A stretch of DNA of 64,000 bases from NCBI RefSeq assembly GCF_000772935.1, contig NZ_JPVR01000078.1, positions 62,001 to 126,000 on the forward strand, read 5' to 3'. The stretch is from Lysinibacillus boronitolerans JCM 21713 = 10a = NBRC 103108 (lineage in GTDB: Bacteria > Bacillota > Bacilli > Bacillales_A > Planococcaceae). Made by a program: the position numbers and the translations under genes. Positions 63,339-64,000 of this stretch are shown here, one piece after another. The first letter of the stretch is position 1; each line of letters begins with the position of its first letter. The notes under the pieces are model-generated. The model was not told the origin of the DNA, searched no databases, and saw only the letters and a program-made list of their open reading frames with translations.

Positions 63339-63602
63339 ATATGCGATGCATTGGACACGGTTTTATCTTGTCTACAAATCATGTCAAAAATGATTGCTAC
63401 GATGAAGGTGAGCAGTGAAAACATGAAAAAAGCCGTCAAAGGAGGGTTTCTAAATGCAACAGAGGTCGCTGATTATTTAATGAGCAAAGGCGTTGCATTC
63501 AGAGATGCACACAGCATCGTCGGTTCTATCGTTATTTATTGTGAAGATCATGAAAAAGCCATTGAAGATTTAACAATAGATGAATGGAAAGAATTAAGTT
63601 AA
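63339..63602 (+). pseudogene. Remnant of argH (argininosuccinate lyase C-terminus)
   Basis: The frame opens after a TAG at 63336 and reads straight into the C-terminal domain of argininosuccinate lyase: ALDTV, MIATMKVSSENMKKAV, GGFLNATEVADYLMSKGV, FRDAHSIVG, EDLTIDEW. About 85 of some 460 residues remain; the catalytic N-terminal and central parts are missing, and no ribosome site precedes it. It is therefore a decayed 3' end, not an enzyme. The 5' part is replaced by the GNAT gene, so a deletion joined the two. Confidence 0.8.
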
Positions 63603-63665
63603 TGCATCGATGACGATATCGACTATCAATAAAGGGATTAAAGTAGGTTTACTATTATAAAAAAC

Positions 63666-63709
63666 AAACCGTTATCTTGATTATAAGTGATCAAGATAAC
63701 GGTTTTATT
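63666..63709 (+). terminator. Terminator after the argH remnant
   Basis: AAACCGTTATCTTGA (63666-63680) pairs perfectly with TCAAGATAACGGTTT (63691-63705), then a T-rich tail. Confidence 0.88.
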
Positions 63710-63834
63710 ATAATTGAGCAGGGAAAACAACTTTGTTGAAATGGATCACGGGGCCTCTAGAGTGGAAAAGGCAGGACATTCATTGATGATGTGCCACAAG
63801 CTCATAGAAGGTAGTAGAAGTTGAGCATTCATTG

Positions 63835-63871
63835 AAGACAAACACATTGATTAAATAATGTGTTTGTCTTA
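63835..63871. terminator. Hairpin near the window end
   Basis: AAGACAAACACATT (63835-63848) pairs perfectly with AATGTGTTTGTCTT (63857-63870), 8-nt loop; it can end the minus-strand gene beyond it. Confidence 0.78.
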
Positions 63872-63923
63872 TTAACTATTTTTAAATTAAAACTCAGAAA
63901 ATCTCCAGGTTGTGAAATTATTT

Positions 63924-64000
63924 TCACTCCATATTTTCTACCTTTAAACATTTCGTTTCACAGTAATAGCCTTTGCCGCCAACATAAACGTTTTCTATTT
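63924..64000 (-). CDS. C-terminal end of an unidentified gene (continues past window)
   Basis: On the minus strand the last 25 codons before a TGA at 63924 read coding-like: IENVYVGGKGYYCE, then TKCLKVENME. Two Cys (YYCE and TKC) could bind a metal or pair. A hairpin that may terminate it lies just downstream at 63835-63871. Too little is visible to name it. Confidence 0.5.
   Translation of the reverse strand, partial: IENVYVGGKGYYCETKCLKVENME

Larger units (their letters stand above)
63603..63923. other. Intergenic region after the argH remnant
   Basis: Two terminator-like hairpins (63666-63709, 63835-63871) frame a stretch with a short direct repeat CATTCATTGA (63778-63787 and 63825-63834). 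No gene is seen. Confidence 0.5.

Overview
The window reads as chromosome of a low-GC, endospore-forming Bacillales bacterium, most likely Lysinibacillus (sphaericus/fusiformis group) or a close Planococcaceae relative. The reasons are the overall AT-rich composition, strong AGGAGG ribosome sites, a gerA-type germination operon, T-box and L-box leaders, a YkpA-type ABC-F protein, a CspB-type cold-shock gene, and Bacillaceae-only families such as DUF6501, DUF1033 and XpaC/TelA. I saw no rRNA, tRNA, CRISPR array, prophage or complete insertion sequence. The genus is an inference from protein resemblance, without a database search.

Layout. 1-5.1 kb: the end of a sensor histidine kinase, then odhA-odhB (2-oxoglutarate dehydrogenase E1 and E2). 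5.1-8.3 kb: a lysine riboswitch controlling a three-gene amino-acid ABC importer. 8.3-16.4 kb: small genes, the xpaC-telA pair, a globin-type chemoreceptor with a C-terminal zinc-binding (CZB) domain followed by an acylphosphatase-like gene, a cold-shock gene with an elaborate leader, a 21-bp tandem repeat, a DUF1232 protein, an HtrA-like protease and a lipoprotein. 16.4-22.4 kb: DinB, a self-regulated TetR plus FabF-like synthase, an amidohydrolase, a phosphoesterase and ykpA. 22.9-31.3 kb: a secreted FAD oxidoreductase, T-box-controlled argS, an MFS transporter, a dead protease-like lipoprotein and recQ. 31.3-38.8 kb: msrA, an LCP cell-wall ligase, an AI-2E-type permease, a cupin, an aminotransferase, an aminoglycoside-adenylyltransferase-like gene with a P-loop/Asp23-like partner, and an enoyl-CoA hydratase. 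39-45 kb: two tyrosine recombinases (one with a decayed active site) flanking an ATP-grasp / alpha-E / transglutaminase operon. 45-50 kb: two tandem paralogous tiny genes with shared operator architecture, an EAL phosphodiesterase, and T-box-controlled proS of the archaeal/eukaryal type. 50-58 kb: a Dph6-like PP-loop protein, two ArsR-type repressors with large palindromic operators, an AHSA1 protein, a divergent UvrA-like ATPase and a nucleoside hydrolase. 58-62 kb: a gerA-gerB-gerC operon behind a candidate sigma-G promoter. 62-64 kb: a structured RNA leader before a GNAT acetyltransferase, a remnant of argH, and the end of an unidentified gene on the minus strand.

The strongest candidates for something new are regulatory. 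They are: two apparently leaderless repressor genes whose operator sits inside the promoter or over the start codon; CTGTTATA sites spaced exactly 30 bp apart at the two promoters of the duplicated tiny genes; a cold-shock leader with mutually exclusive hairpins, one of them terminator-like; a branched RNA with a terminator before the GNAT gene; and LexA-like boxes upstream of both tyrosine recombinases. On the protein side the best candidates are the ATP-grasp/alpha-E/transglutaminase cluster, the UvrA-like protein with an extra UvrA-type half lacking ATPase motifs, and the P-loop/Asp23-like fusion. All functions are assigned by reading motifs and by memory of the families.
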